A stretch of 64,000 nt of DNA from positions 1,178,001 through 1,242,000 of the forward strand of contig NZ_CP016226.1 in the NCBI RefSeq assembly GCF_013377235.1, read 5' to 3'. The notes beneath the pieces are model-generated. The model was not told where the DNA came from. It saw only the letters and a program-made list of their open reading frames with translations, and did no database searches. This document shows, in pieces, positions 12,658-21,267 of the stretch. This DNA comes from Mannheimia varigena (GTDB lineage Bacteria > Pseudomonadota > Gammaproteobacteria > Enterobacterales > Pasteurellaceae). The position numbers and the translations under genes were made by a program. The stretch's first letter is position 1. Each line of letters starts with the position of its first letter.

Positions 12658-13380
12658 TTAGAGCTGATTCGTTACATAATAATAAGCATATCTAAGCAAA
12701 TTAAGTTGTCTTTGCCAACGTGTAGGCTCACGTAATAAGCGATACAACCATTCCAGTCCTAAGTTTTGCCAGATTTTAGGGGCCCTTTTTTGCTTTCCGG
12801 TAAAAACATCGTAAGTCCCTCCTACCCCCATATATAGAGCCTGCGGATATTCATTATAGACTCTTTGAATAAATAGCTCTTGTTTTGGCGTTCCCATTGC
12901 AACACTGATAAATTTCGCTCCACTTTGCTCAATTTGGGTAATAAGAGAGTGTTCATCTTCGGCATTAAAATAGCCGTGATGCGTGCCAACAATATTAACA
13001 TTCCATTTCGCTAACTTAGTTTCAACTAACTTTAAATTCTCAGAAGTGCTACCCACTAAAAAAACAGGCACATTCAACTCCCCTGCTTTTTGCATTAGTT
13101 CTTCCCATAAATCTGCTCCTGCAATTCTTTCTATTTCCATATTGGAATATTTCTTTTTTATCGACTGAACAATGCTGATCCCATCTGCATAGTTAAATTC
13201 AGCCTCATCAATCACTTGGCGTAACTTCGGATTTTTTTCTGCATTAATCACTTTTTCCGCATTAATGGCAATCAGCCTCCCTTGTTGAATGCCCTGCTCA
13301 TCCATTAAGAAATTTGCAAAAATTTCCAGATTTTTGACCGCTTGTAGCTCAATGCCTCGAATAATCACTTTATCTGCCAT
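12658..13380 (-). CDS. wecG: UDP-ManNAcA transferase of ECA synthesis
   Basis: WecG/TagA/CpsF-family transferase that adds N-acetyl-D-mannosaminuronic acid to GlcNAc-PP-undecaprenol, giving ECA lipid II on the cytoplasmic face. The signature GVGGTYDVFTGKQKRAP followed by GLEWLYRLLREPTRWQRQ fills the C-terminal third. I place the start at the ATG at 13380, behind AGGTGG with 8-base spacing, giving 240 residues; a GTG at 13392 would add four. It overlaps the end of wzyE by 11 bases. Last gene of the wecF-wzyE-wecG block. A USS core (13337-13345) lies near its 5' end. Confidence 0.93.
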   Translation of the reverse strand: MADKVIIRGIELQAVKNLEIFANFLMDEQGIQQGRLIAINAEKVINAEKNPKLRQVIDEAEFNYADGISIVQSIKKKYSNMEIERIAGADLWEELMQKAGELNVPVFLVGSTSENLKLVETKLAKWNVNIVGTHHGYFNAEDEHSLITQIEQSGAKFISVAMGTPKQELFIQRVYNEYPQALYMGVGGTYDVFTGKQKRAPKIWQNLGLEWLYRLLREPTRWQRQLNLLRYAYYYVTNQL

Positions 13381-14635
13381 CGCGTTTTCCACCTATTAAC
13401 TTCGCTAATAGCCAACAAAGGGCAGAAACAATCGTAAAAAAGAGGAAGCGGGAGACAAAGGCGTCTATTCCCTCTCGTACTAATACAATCAAGTTAAACA
13501 GATTGCCGAAACAGTAAGCCTGAATTAATGCAGAATTGGTTGCTTTTCCGTAAGCAAAAAAATTATCGAGCAGTTTAATCAAAATTGCCACAATCACCAT
13601 TCCAACTACAATCGCTCCAAATCCGCCCATAATATAGAAAGAGCCTAATAACGTGGGCGAAATAGCTAAGCCTGAATGGTTACTCAAAATCACTTTAGTG
13701 AAATAATTTGCCGTATTCCACGCAATATCGGGGCGTTCTTGCCAAACAGATTGAGGAATATAGACATAGAAATCCCGCACAATCGGCATTAAGCCTTGAT
13801 ATTCCACATCGGAAGATAATAAGCGAGCGAGATTTTCCCAAGGCGAAAATGTATCTCGACTTAAATATAAGAAGGTGTAGATGGTTTCACTGGCAGAAAG
13901 ATTCAATTTATAGCGAGCGAGAGCGAGGAAAAACATTGCGATTACACCGCTTAACCCTAGCCAAACTACAGTGGATAGTGAAAGATACTTTTGCTGCAAG
14001 CCAATCAGCAAGAAAAATGCCACCGCTAATGCTAAATTTGCCCTTGTACCACCTACGGCGAAATAAGTTAACAAACCAAATAATCCGCCGATAATCAACA
14101 CCGCCCACCACGCTTTTTTGTTCTTATATAAGAAGAAGAAAATCAGCAGAGACGGCAATAAAAAGTAGAAAAAACGTTTTAATGCTGAAAGCACGACCCA
14201 ATCTTTGGCGAACAGCTGGCTATATTTTTCTAGTTTAAAGAAGAGAAAACCGTTTAAATAAAGGAAGTAAAATAACGTTGAAATGGCAACTAACGCCAAC
14301 ATACAAGCGGTTATTTTTGCCTGAAAATTTACAGATTTTGGCTCAAACGGCAGTGGAAAACGGCAGCAGTAAGAATAAACGACAAAATAAATGAAATAGC
14401 CCACTCCACTTGTCATAAACACCAACCATTGATGTTCAATGTTTGGGAGTGGGTAACCAAAACCTAATACCATTGCGAGCGAAAACGGAAAACCCGAATA
14501 AAAGGTAATAAAATAGATCAAACTGAACAGTAAATGGAAAGTAAAGCCCGATTTCTGATAAAGCCGATAAAGTACGGTTAAAAATAGCCCTACGGAAACG
14601 AGGTAAAATCCGCCAAGAAACAGTAAATTATTCAT
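13370..14635 (-). CDS. wzyE: ECA polymerase WzyE
   Basis: Polytopic inner-membrane polymerase that joins ECA trisaccharide repeats on the periplasmic side. The 421-residue protein (about 450 in E. coli) is hydrophobic throughout, with roughly eleven membrane-spanning stretches, and has the WzyE-like central sequence YFAVGGTRANLALAVAFFLL. Sequence identity of polymerases is low, so the call leans on position between wecF and wecG, which is the enterobacterial order. It overlaps wecF by 8 bases and wecG by 11, so the three are translationally packed. A USS core lies at 14303-14311. Confidence 0.9.
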   Translation of the reverse strand: MNNLLFLGGFYLVSVGLFLTVLYRLYQKSGFTFHLLFSLIYFITFYSGFPFSLAMVLGFGYPLPNIEHQWLVFMTSGVGYFIYFVVYSYCCRFPLPFEPKSVNFQAKITACMLALVAISTLFYFLYLNGFLFFKLEKYSQLFAKDWVVLSALKRFFYFLLPSLLIFFFLYKNKKAWWAVLIIGGLFGLLTYFAVGGTRANLALAVAFFLLIGLQQKYLSLSTVVWLGLSGVIAMFFLALARYKLNLSASETIYTFLYLSRDTFSPWENLARLLSSDVEYQGLMPIVRDFYVYIPQSVWQERPDIAWNTANYFTKVILSNHSGLAISPTLLGSFYIMGGFGAIVVGMVIVAILIKLLDNFFAYGKATNSALIQAYCFGNLFNLIVLVREGIDAFVSRFLFFTIVSALCWLLAKLIGGKRDGR

Positions 14636-15698
14636 TATGTATCAATTCAGTTAATTGTGTTTGCCATAATTTCAGATAAGTTTGAGGAAAAAACGCAATG
14701 TTGTTTTTATTCATATCACCTAATTGTTGTTTGGCAGCTTGAATTTTTGAAAATGTCATATTCTCCGCCAACAGATAAGGCACTTGCTCGGCTTGCATGT
14801 CCAAACCAAACGGATTATTCGGGTGCAGCACGCAGGGGATATTCTGTTGGATCAACAAACAAATCGTTCCGATGCCTTGCTGGCGTTCAAAGTTAAAATA
14901 GCCGAGATCGCATTGTGAAAGCAATAAAAGATATTCATCAAACTCTAATTTCTCTCGCAGAATTTGCAAATTTTCAGCAGAAAATAACCGCTTGCCCTCT
15001 GCTTCCACTTGCTGAATATAGCATTCATTATTTGCCGGATAGCCCATTGGCACAATAATTCGTACGTTGTTGCCCAAACGCTGCTGGATTTCCTTTATTG
15101 CTTGAATATGATTATTAGAAGGATCGCCTGAATTGCCTAATAAAATAGTTAATTGACCATTTTTAACTGTCTGCACGCTACGTCGATCTGGCAATTTCGT
15201 TGCAAAATAGATTAACCGATCTTGTTCCGATCTTGATCTTATATTTCGCCAGAAATAATCCAGGTCCCCTCTTGTCGCCCAAACCTGCTTTAACTTACGT
15301 TGAGCAAACCGCCTAATTGGATAGAATAACCTAAATTTCCAAGAAGCAGAGACCTCATATAAATCCGCTCCCCAAATATGCCAGATGATATTTTCTGCAG
15401 GTAGCTTACCTAACGCAATAGCAAGCCAAATCCATACATTAAACTGCCCGTGTAAGATAAAACAAGCGGTCGGATTTTGCTGATTTTTTGCAATTATCGC
15501 TTTAACTATCATTTTTTGGGAGGAAAAGAATGTTATCTCTAAATTAGGAAAAGCAGATTTTATCGTCTTCCCACCCACTACATAAAAATAATGAGAAGAA
15601 GCCGGCAAAGTAGGTAAAAGCTCTTGTTGAAAAAACGTTAAAACACGCTGATTATGGTGCGGAATATCCGAGCCTAAAATATGATAAATCGGTGTCAT
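14628..15698 (-). CDS. wecF: Fuc4NAc transferase of ECA synthesis
   Basis: TDP-Fuc4NAc:lipid II transferase that adds the third sugar to complete ECA lipid III in the cytoplasm. The 356-residue length matches E. coli WecF (359). The N-terminal MTPIYHILGSDIPHHNQRVL and the block LWGADLYE-like IWHIWGADLYEV fit the family (glycosyltransferase 56). First gene of the wecF-wzyE-wecG block; it diverges from glnA over 159 bases, so its promoter must lie there or overlap glnA. In enterobacteria wzxE would lie directly upstream, but that place is taken by glnA. Confidence 0.92.
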   Translation of the reverse strand: MTPIYHILGSDIPHHNQRVLTFFQQELLPTLPASSHYFYVVGGKTIKSAFPNLEITFFSSQKMIVKAIIAKNQQNPTACFILHGQFNVWIWLAIALGKLPAENIIWHIWGADLYEVSASWKFRLFYPIRRFAQRKLKQVWATRGDLDYFWRNIRSRSEQDRLIYFATKLPDRRSVQTVKNGQLTILLGNSGDPSNNHIQAIKEIQQRLGNNVRIIVPMGYPANNECYIQQVEAEGKRLFSAENLQILREKLEFDEYLLLLSQCDLGYFNFERQQGIGTICLLIQQNIPCVLHPNNPFGLDMQAEQVPYLLAENMTFSKIQAAKQQLGDMNKNNIAFFPQTYLKLWQTQLTELIHNE

Positions 15699-15773
15699 AA
15701 CATCATTTTCTCCAAGTCATTCGAGTCAAATAAATTTTAACAAAAATTTATGCTTTTTCTGAAACTTCTTTTA

Positions 15774-15801
15774 TGTAAACCACACTAAAAAGTGCTATGA
15801 T
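15774..15801 (+). promoter_or_regulatory. Possible sigma-70 promoter of glnA
   Basis: TGTAAA (15774-15779), a 16-base spacer and TATGAT (15796-15801) lie about 57 bases before the glnA ATG. No sigma-54 type -24/-12 pair was found by eye. Confidence 0.45.
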
Positions 15802-15857
15802 AGCAAAGTTTTTCTTATCATTTTTCTCCTATTTTTCCAACGAGGACTTATTTTACT

Positions 15858-17279
15858 ATGTCAAACGCTATCGCTAATGTGTCTAAACTGATCCAAGACA
15901 ATGATATTAAATTTGTCTTATTAAAATTTACCGATATTAAAGGTAAAGAACACGGAGTTTCTCTGCCTGTCAGCTTAGTCGCCAACGATCTTGAAGACTT
16001 ATTTGAGGAAGGCAAAATGTTCGACGGCTCGTCCGTTGAAGGTTGGAAGGCAATCAATAAAGCCGATATGCTTTTAATGCCAATCGCTGAAACCGCTGTG
16101 GTTGACCCTTTCGCTCGCATCCCTACCCTCACTATCCGCTGTTCAATCTACGACCCTAACACAATGCAGTCTTATGACCGCGACCCTCGCTCTATCGCAA
16201 CTCGTGCTGAAAATTACCTAAAATCAACAGGTATTGCAGATAGCGTGATGTTTGGTCCTGAACCTGAATTTTTCTTGTTTGATGATGTTCGTTTCAGCAC
16301 CGAAGCGAATAATGTGTCGTATAAAATTGATGATGTAGAAGCAGCTTGGAATACCAACCGTAAATTTGAAGATGGTAACAATGGCTATCGCCCGCTGAAA
16401 AAAGGTGGCTATTGTGCGGTGGCTCCAATCGACACCGCTCACGATATTCGTTCAGAAATGTGCTTGTTAATGGAAGAGATGGGCTTAGTGATTGAAGCTC
16501 ACCACCACGAAGTGGCAACAGCAGGACAAAATGAAATCGCAACCCGCTTTAACAGCTTAACGTTAAAAGCAGACGAAACCCAAATCTACAAATACATCGT
16601 GCAAAACGTAGCAGTGGAACACGGCAAAACAGCGTGCTTTATGCCAAAACCGTTTGCCGGCGACAACGGCTCGGGAATGCACTGTAATATGTCGTTAAGC
16701 AAAGACGGCAAAAACGTGTTTATGGGTGACAAATACGCAGGTTTATCTGAAACTGCCCTTTACTACATCGGTGGTATCATCAAACACGCTAAAGCGTTAA
16801 ATGCGTTCACCAACCCAACCACAAACTCATACAAACGCTTAGTGCCGGGCTTTGAAGCTCCAGTATTGTTAGCATATTCGGCAAGTAACCGTTCTGCTTC
16901 AATCCGTATTCCGGCAGTAACTAGCCCGAAAGCAACTCGTGTAGAAGCTCGCTTCCCAGATCCAATGGCGAACCCATACCTCTGCTTTGCCGCATTATTA
17001 ATGGCTGGTTTAGACGGTGTGATCAACAAAATCCACCCGGGCGATGCAATGGATAAAAACCTTTACGACTTACCGCCGGAAGAGCTGAAAGATATTCCAA
17101 CCGTGGCATCTTCTTTAGAAGTTGCATTAGATGCATTAAGCAACGATTTCGAGTTCTTAACCCAAGGCGGCGTATTCACTAAAGATTTCATCGAAGCTTA
17201 CATCGGCATTCGCCGTAAAGAAGTTGAGCGTGTGAATATGACCCCACACCCTGTGGAGTTTGAACTTTACTACGCTTAA
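15858..17279 (+). CDS. glnA: Glutamine synthetase, type I
   Basis: Dodecameric enzyme making glutamine from glutamate, ammonia and ATP. The 473-residue protein shows the beta-grasp N-terminus with MFDGSSVEGW, the metal/ATP region GPEPEFFLFDD, the KPFAGDNGSGMH glutamate/ammonia motif and the NRSASIRIP arginine loop. The adenylylation tyrosine is present in KNLYDLPPEE (Y403), so control by GlnE-type adenylylation is expected. The start follows AACGAGGACTT. The gene is on the plus strand inside an otherwise minus-strand ECA locus, between wecE and wecF; its sequence looks like ordinary core-genome glnA. Confidence 0.98.
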   Translation: MSNAIANVSKLIQDNDIKFVLLKFTDIKGKEHGVSLPVSLVANDLEDLFEEGKMFDGSSVEGWKAINKADMLLMPIAETAVVDPFARIPTLTIRCSIYDPNTMQSYDRDPRSIATRAENYLKSTGIADSVMFGPEPEFFLFDDVRFSTEANNVSYKIDDVEAAWNTNRKFEDGNNGYRPLKKGGYCAVAPIDTAHDIRSEMCLLMEEMGLVIEAHHHEVATAGQNEIATRFNSLTLKADETQIYKYIVQNVAVEHGKTACFMPKPFAGDNGSGMHCNMSLSKDGKNVFMGDKYAGLSETALYYIGGIIKHAKALNAFTNPTTNSYKRLVPGFEAPVLLAYSASNRSASIRIPAVTSPKATRVEARFPDPMANPYLCFAALLMAGLDGVINKIHPGDAMDKNLYDLPPEELKDIPTVASSLEVALDALSNDFEFLTQGGVFTKDFIEAYIGIRRKEVERVNMTPHPVEFELYYA

Positions 17280-17300
17280 TAAATAAGTCTAGAGCAAAAA

Positions 17301-17334
17301 CAAACGGCTGAAATAATTTCAGCCGTTTTTTGTT
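17301..17334 (+). terminator. Bidirectional terminator between glnA and wecE
   Basis: AAACGGCTGAAA...TTTCAGCCGTTT stem with a 3-base loop. T-runs lie on the plus side (TTTTTTG) and, read on the minus strand, after TTTG, so it can serve both convergent genes. Confidence 0.88.
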
Positions 17335-18478
17335 ATTTCTGCATAAATTCAATCACAGCTTTGATGACCCGATCTTGCTCTTGCTCGCTTAAATTGTAGA
17401 ACAGCGGCAATCGTACCAACCTTTCGCTCTCTTTCGTGGTGAAACGATCCTCCCCCGAAAATCGCCCGAATTTCTGCCCTGCAGGGCTGGAGTGCAGCGG
17501 TACATAGTGGAACACCGCTAAAATCCCCCGAGCTTTCATAAACGAAATAAATGCTGAACGCTCGCTCAAATCGTCTAATTTCAGATAAAACAGATGCCCG
17601 TTGTGTTGGCAATGTTCAGGAATTTTCGGTAACGCTACTTTTCCAGTCTGTTCTAACGGCGAAAAGGCCTGCTGATAATGCTGCCAAAGTGCCAGCCGCT
17701 TTTGGTTAATTTGCTCCGCAACTTCAAGTTGAGCATAAAGATACGCCGCTTGAATTTCCGACATCAAAAAGCTTGAGCCAATATCTTGCCAGTGGTATTT
17801 GTCCACCTCGCCACGGAAAAAGCGGCTGCGATCTGTCCCTTTCTCTCGCAAGATCTCCGCTCTGGCGATCAAAGCAGGATCATTCAGCACAATCGCACCA
17901 CCCTCGCCACCCGCCGAGTAATTTTTGGTTTCGTGAAAACTATAGCAACCAATATGCCCGATTGAACCTAATGCCCCGCCTTGATAAAACGCATTTACCC
18001 CTTGGGCGGCATCTTCCACCACAAACAAAAGGTGTTTTTGGGCAACCGCCATTATTTTCTCCATCTCGCACGCCACACCGGCATAATGCACCGCCACAAT
18101 CGCTTTGGTTTTCGGCGTGATCGCTTGCTCAATAAGATTCTCATCAAGATTCATCGTATCGGGGCGAATATCCACAAACACGATTTTCGCCCCACGCAGC
18201 ACAAAAGCGTTGGCGGAGGAAACGAAAGTGTAACTCGGCATAATCACTTCATCACCGGCCTGAATATCAAGCAAAATCGCTGCCATCTCTAAAGCCGCCG
18301 TGCAAGAAGGCGTGAGTAGCACTTTGGAATGGGTTAAGTGCTGCTCCAGCCACCGCTCACAACCTTGAGTAAATTCACCACCACCGGAAAGTTTGCCTGT
18401 CGCCATTGCTTTTTGCATGAAATGCAGCTCCGAGCCTACAATCGGAGGACGGTTGAAAGGGATAAAATTGAGGGTCAT
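17333..18478 (-). CDS. wecE: dTDP-4-amino-4,6-dideoxygalactose transaminase
   Basis: PLP-dependent sugar aminotransferase that converts dTDP-4-keto-6-deoxyglucose to dTDP-fucosamine for ECA. The 381 residues (376 in E. coli) include PSYTFVSSANAFVLRGAKIV, the VVEDAAQGV cofactor aspartate motif near 153-161 and SFHETKNYSAGGEGG with the PLP lysine at about 185. The ATG overlaps the wecD stop by four bases (ATGA). Its keto-sugar substrate needs RffH/RffG-type enzymes, which are not in this window. Confidence 0.95.
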   Translation of the reverse strand: MTLNFIPFNRPPIVGSELHFMQKAMATGKLSGGGEFTQGCERWLEQHLTHSKVLLTPSCTAALEMAAILLDIQAGDEVIMPSYTFVSSANAFVLRGAKIVFVDIRPDTMNLDENLIEQAITPKTKAIVAVHYAGVACEMEKIMAVAQKHLLFVVEDAAQGVNAFYQGGALGSIGHIGCYSFHETKNYSAGGEGGAIVLNDPALIARAEILREKGTDRSRFFRGEVDKYHWQDIGSSFLMSEIQAAYLYAQLEVAEQINQKRLALWQHYQQAFSPLEQTGKVALPKIPEHCQHNGHLFYLKLDDLSERSAFISFMKARGILAVFHYVPLHSSPAGQKFGRFSGEDRFTTKESERLVRLPLFYNLSEQEQDRVIKAVIEFMQK

Positions 18479-19158
18479 CGTTCTCCCCTATGCAGGGGCG
18501 TATTACATACGTCCTGTTGTGTGTTGTCATTTGCAAAATAAAACCAATAATTCACCGCTTGTATGCTTGCCCCAGCACGTTGATATAACCGAATGGCGGC
18601 TAGGTTGTTGGTTTGGGTAGCAATGTTCAACTGTTTGACATTTTGCTGTTTCGCCCAACTGGCGGCGGCATTCAATAATGCCGAGCCGATTCCCTGCTTT
18701 TGGAAATTTGGGGCAATTGTTAACAAACCGATTTTGGCGTGTTGATGTTGTTCGAGCCGCACCGTCACACCGCCTTGAATTTGCCCTTGTGCATTTTTCT
18801 GCACCAAGCAAATATCATCAAATTCGCCTTTCACCGCTGCTTCAATCCACTTTTGGTAAAAACGCTGATTTTCCTGCAGCGAAAAATAGGGCGGGCGGAA
18901 ACGACTGTTTGGAAAAGCCGAACCAAATAAACTTTTAAGCTCTGTTAGAGCTGCTAATTCCGCTGGCGTGCAAGCGGTCATTTTTGGCGAAAAGTTTGCA
19001 AGTTCGAGAGCAAATTCGATTTCGCCCTCCACAAATTGAAAACCTTGCTGTTGGAGCTGCTCGATTTGGGCAACATCCTCCGCCGGTACTTTCGCCTGAA
19101 TGATTTCCCTGCCGAAAAAATCGGAAAGCCATTTATCTGCTATCTGCTCCGTCATCAT
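18475..19158 (-). CDS. wecD: dTDP-fucosamine acetyltransferase
   Basis: GNAT-family enzyme that acetylates dTDP-fucosamine to dTDP-Fuc4NAc. The start is placed at the ATG at 19158, which overlaps the wecC stop (ATGA) and follows GGAG; the frame can be extended upstream by seven codons but that is unlikely. It is about 227 residues (224 in E. coli). The acetyl-CoA loop NFQKQGIGSALL and the C-terminal NLAAIRLYQRAGA are visible around 155-200. The N-terminal half is the poorly conserved WecD-specific domain. Coupled to wecC and wecE. Confidence 0.9.
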   Translation of the reverse strand: MMTEQIADKWLSDFFGREIIQAKVPAEDVAQIEQLQQQGFQFVEGEIEFALELANFSPKMTACTPAELAALTELKSLFGSAFPNSRFRPPYFSLQENQRFYQKWIEAAVKGEFDDICLVQKNAQGQIQGGVTVRLEQHQHAKIGLLTIAPNFQKQGIGSALLNAAASWAKQQNVKQLNIATQTNNLAAIRLYQRAGASIQAVNYWFYFANDNTQQDVCNTPLHRGER

Positions 19159-20399
19159 TTTCTCCATACGCCTCGGCAATCCACCATAAAGCGTTGTGAA
19201 ATCTGCTCCGCTGGGATTTGCTTAAATAGGGAATGATCCACCAACAGCACCAAAATATCTGCCTGTTTCAAGGCGAAATCCAGCTTGACCAATTCCGCAT
19301 TTTCAAGCTCGATATGTTGGATATTTGGCTCTGCCGCCAGCACTTTGCCTTTGTGCCACGCGGCGACTTTTTGGGTAATCTGCAACGCTGGGCTTTCACG
19401 TAAATCATCAATATCGGGCTTGAACGCCAAGCCCAAACAAGCAATCGTCAGCTCGCTCGGCTTGCAATCTTTCTCTGCCGCACACTCGGCAACCGTTGCT
19501 TTGATTTTCTCAAATACCCAATTCGGTTTACTGTCATTCACCTCTCGGGCGGTGCGAATCAAGCGAGCTAATTCTGGGGATTTTTTCACAATAAACCACG
19601 GATCGACCGCAATGCAATGTCCGCCCACGCCAGCCCCCGGTTCAAGAATGTTTACTCTCGGGTGGCGGTTAGCAAGCTCAATCAATTCCCAAACGTTGAT
19701 GTTCAACTCATCGCAAAGCATTGAAAGCTCGTTGGCAAAGGCAATGTTTACATCACGGAAGCTGTTTTCCACCAGCTTGCACATTTCCGCCGTGCGTGCA
19801 GTGGTTTTCACGCATTCGCCTTTTGCAAAAAGTTGGTATAAATCCACCGCTTGTTGGCTACATTTTTCGCTTAAGCCGCCGATAATGCGGTCATTTTCAA
19901 TGATTTCGGTCATTATTTTGCCGGGCAGCACTCGCTCGGGGCAGTAGGCAATATGTACGTCAGCCGGAAATTGTAAATCGGGGCGAGCCTCACTCAGCCA
20001 TTGGGCTAATTGCTCGGTTGTGCCGACAGGCGAGGTGGATTCCAACGCCACCAAATTGCTTTGGCGTAGATGGGGAGCAATGGCGAGAGCCGCATTTCGA
20101 ATATAGGAAAGATCAGGCTGGCGAGCATTGAGCGGCGTAGGCACGGCGATAATAAAAGCGTCCGCAGGCTGCGGCTTGTCAGTTGCAAAAAAACAACCAT
20201 TTTTGACCGCTTGTGCAACCGCTTCTTCCAACTTCGGCTCCACAATATGGATTTTGCCTTGGTTGATGGTGGAAACAGTGTGGGGGTTAATATCGCTCCC
20301 AATCACTTTTCGTCCCACATTGGCAAAAGCGGCAGCGGTGGGTAAGCCAATGTAGCCTAAACCAACAATACAAATTCGATTAAATTTAGTTATTTGCAT
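19155..20399 (-). CDS. wecC: UDP-N-acetyl-D-mannosamine dehydrogenase
   Basis: NAD-dependent dehydrogenase oxidising UDP-ManNAc to UDP-ManNAcA for ECA. The 414-residue protein (420 in E. coli) has the N-terminal Rossmann motif GLGYIGLPTAAAFANVG, the family block YCPERVLPGK, the catalytic cysteine in GGHCIAVDPWF and the C-terminal domain with GLAFKPDIDDLRESPA. Its substrate is made by the epimerase WecB, whose gene normally precedes wecC but is absent here. A USS core lies at 20206-20214. It is separated from wzzE by 49 bases and its stop overlaps wecD. Confidence 0.95.
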   Translation of the reverse strand: MQITKFNRICIVGLGYIGLPTAAAFANVGRKVIGSDINPHTVSTINQGKIHIVEPKLEEAVAQAVKNGCFFATDKPQPADAFIIAVPTPLNARQPDLSYIRNAALAIAPHLRQSNLVALESTSPVGTTEQLAQWLSEARPDLQFPADVHIAYCPERVLPGKIMTEIIENDRIIGGLSEKCSQQAVDLYQLFAKGECVKTTARTAEMCKLVENSFRDVNIAFANELSMLCDELNINVWELIELANRHPRVNILEPGAGVGGHCIAVDPWFIVKKSPELARLIRTAREVNDSKPNWVFEKIKATVAECAAEKDCKPSELTIACLGLAFKPDIDDLRESPALQITQKVAAWHKGKVLAAEPNIQHIELENAELVKLDFALKQADILVLLVDHSLFKQIPAEQISQRFMVDCRGVWRK

Positions 20400-20448
20400 C
20401 TTTATCCATTAAAAAGAGAAATGGCACACTACACGTGTACCATTTTAA

Positions 20449-21261
20449 TTATACTTTTTCTAATGTTAAATTAGTTTTTACTCTTACTGCAAAACTTAAC
20501 ATAAAGCCGATAAGCAATCCTCCTAATGCTCCAGCCATTAACCAAAATAGGCGATCTGGGGATTCTGCTTTTAACGGAATAGTTGGCGATTTCACTAAAC
20601 GGTAGGCTTTTAATTGGTTATCTAATGGCTGAACCGAACGCATCATTTGCAATTTCGCTGACCAATCTTGAATACCTCTCTCGCCTACATTTAACTCAGA
20701 GGCAGTTTTAATTTGCTGAAATAATACCTTCCATTTCGTAATTAAATCGGCATTTAATTTTTCACGAGCCTGAGTATTCACTAACGGAATAAAATCTGTT
20801 AATAATTTCTGTGCCTCTTCCGCATTTTCTGAAATTAAACTCACATTATCTGTATTACTAGCGCCATCTTTTTGGAAACTAAACTGCTCAGCCAATTCCG
20901 CCGCAACCCGCTCAGGAGATTTCTTCTCAACTTGCGCTTTTAACTTTACCTCTTCAGTTTGCACTAAATAGGCTTGGAGTAAATCAGCCGAATTCAAATT
21001 GCGTTTAAATTCCTCATAGGATTGCTCTACAGCCTCTTTTTGTGAAACCGAGCTATTGAGCTCCTTCGTATTACTACTTAAAAAATTATAGGTAGAAAGT
21101 AGCGAATAGTAATTACCTAAATCAGGCACATTTGGTTGTTCAAATTGAGCCGTTACTTTCCATTTTTCAGGTTGAGAGTAACTCAAACCGAACCCGGCTC
21201 CAGCCCCAACTGCTGTAAATAAAAGAATAACTAAAAGTCGATAAAATAATGTTTTCACCAT
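20449..21261 (-). CDS. wzzE: ECA chain-length regulator WzzE, short form
   Basis: Polysaccharide co-polymerase thought to set the number of ECA repeats with WzyE. It has the Wzz architecture of two membrane segments, one at each end (about residues 5-27 and 240-262), with a periplasmic coiled-coil-rich middle and the proline-containing SPTIPLKAESPDRLFWL before the second segment. At 270 residues it is clearly shorter than E. coli WzzE (about 348), so part of the periplasmic domain is missing. It starts 6 bases after wecA. Assignment to the E type rests on the locus. Confidence 0.88.
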   Translation of the reverse strand: MVKTLFYRLLVILLFTAVGAGAGFGLSYSQPEKWKVTAQFEQPNVPDLGNYYSLLSTYNFLSSNTKELNSSVSQKEAVEQSYEEFKRNLNSADLLQAYLVQTEEVKLKAQVEKKSPERVAAELAEQFSFQKDGASNTDNVSLISENAEEAQKLLTDFIPLVNTQAREKLNADLITKWKVLFQQIKTASELNVGERGIQDWSAKLQMMRSVQPLDNQLKAYRLVKSPTIPLKAESPDRLFWLMAGALGGLLIGFMLSFAVRVKTNLTLEKV

Positions 21262-21267
21262 ATTTCC

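Noticed and set aside
15699..15857. Sigma-54 promoter for glnA
   Set aside because: No GG-N10-GC pattern at -24/-12 was found; the AT-rich region fits sigma-70 better.
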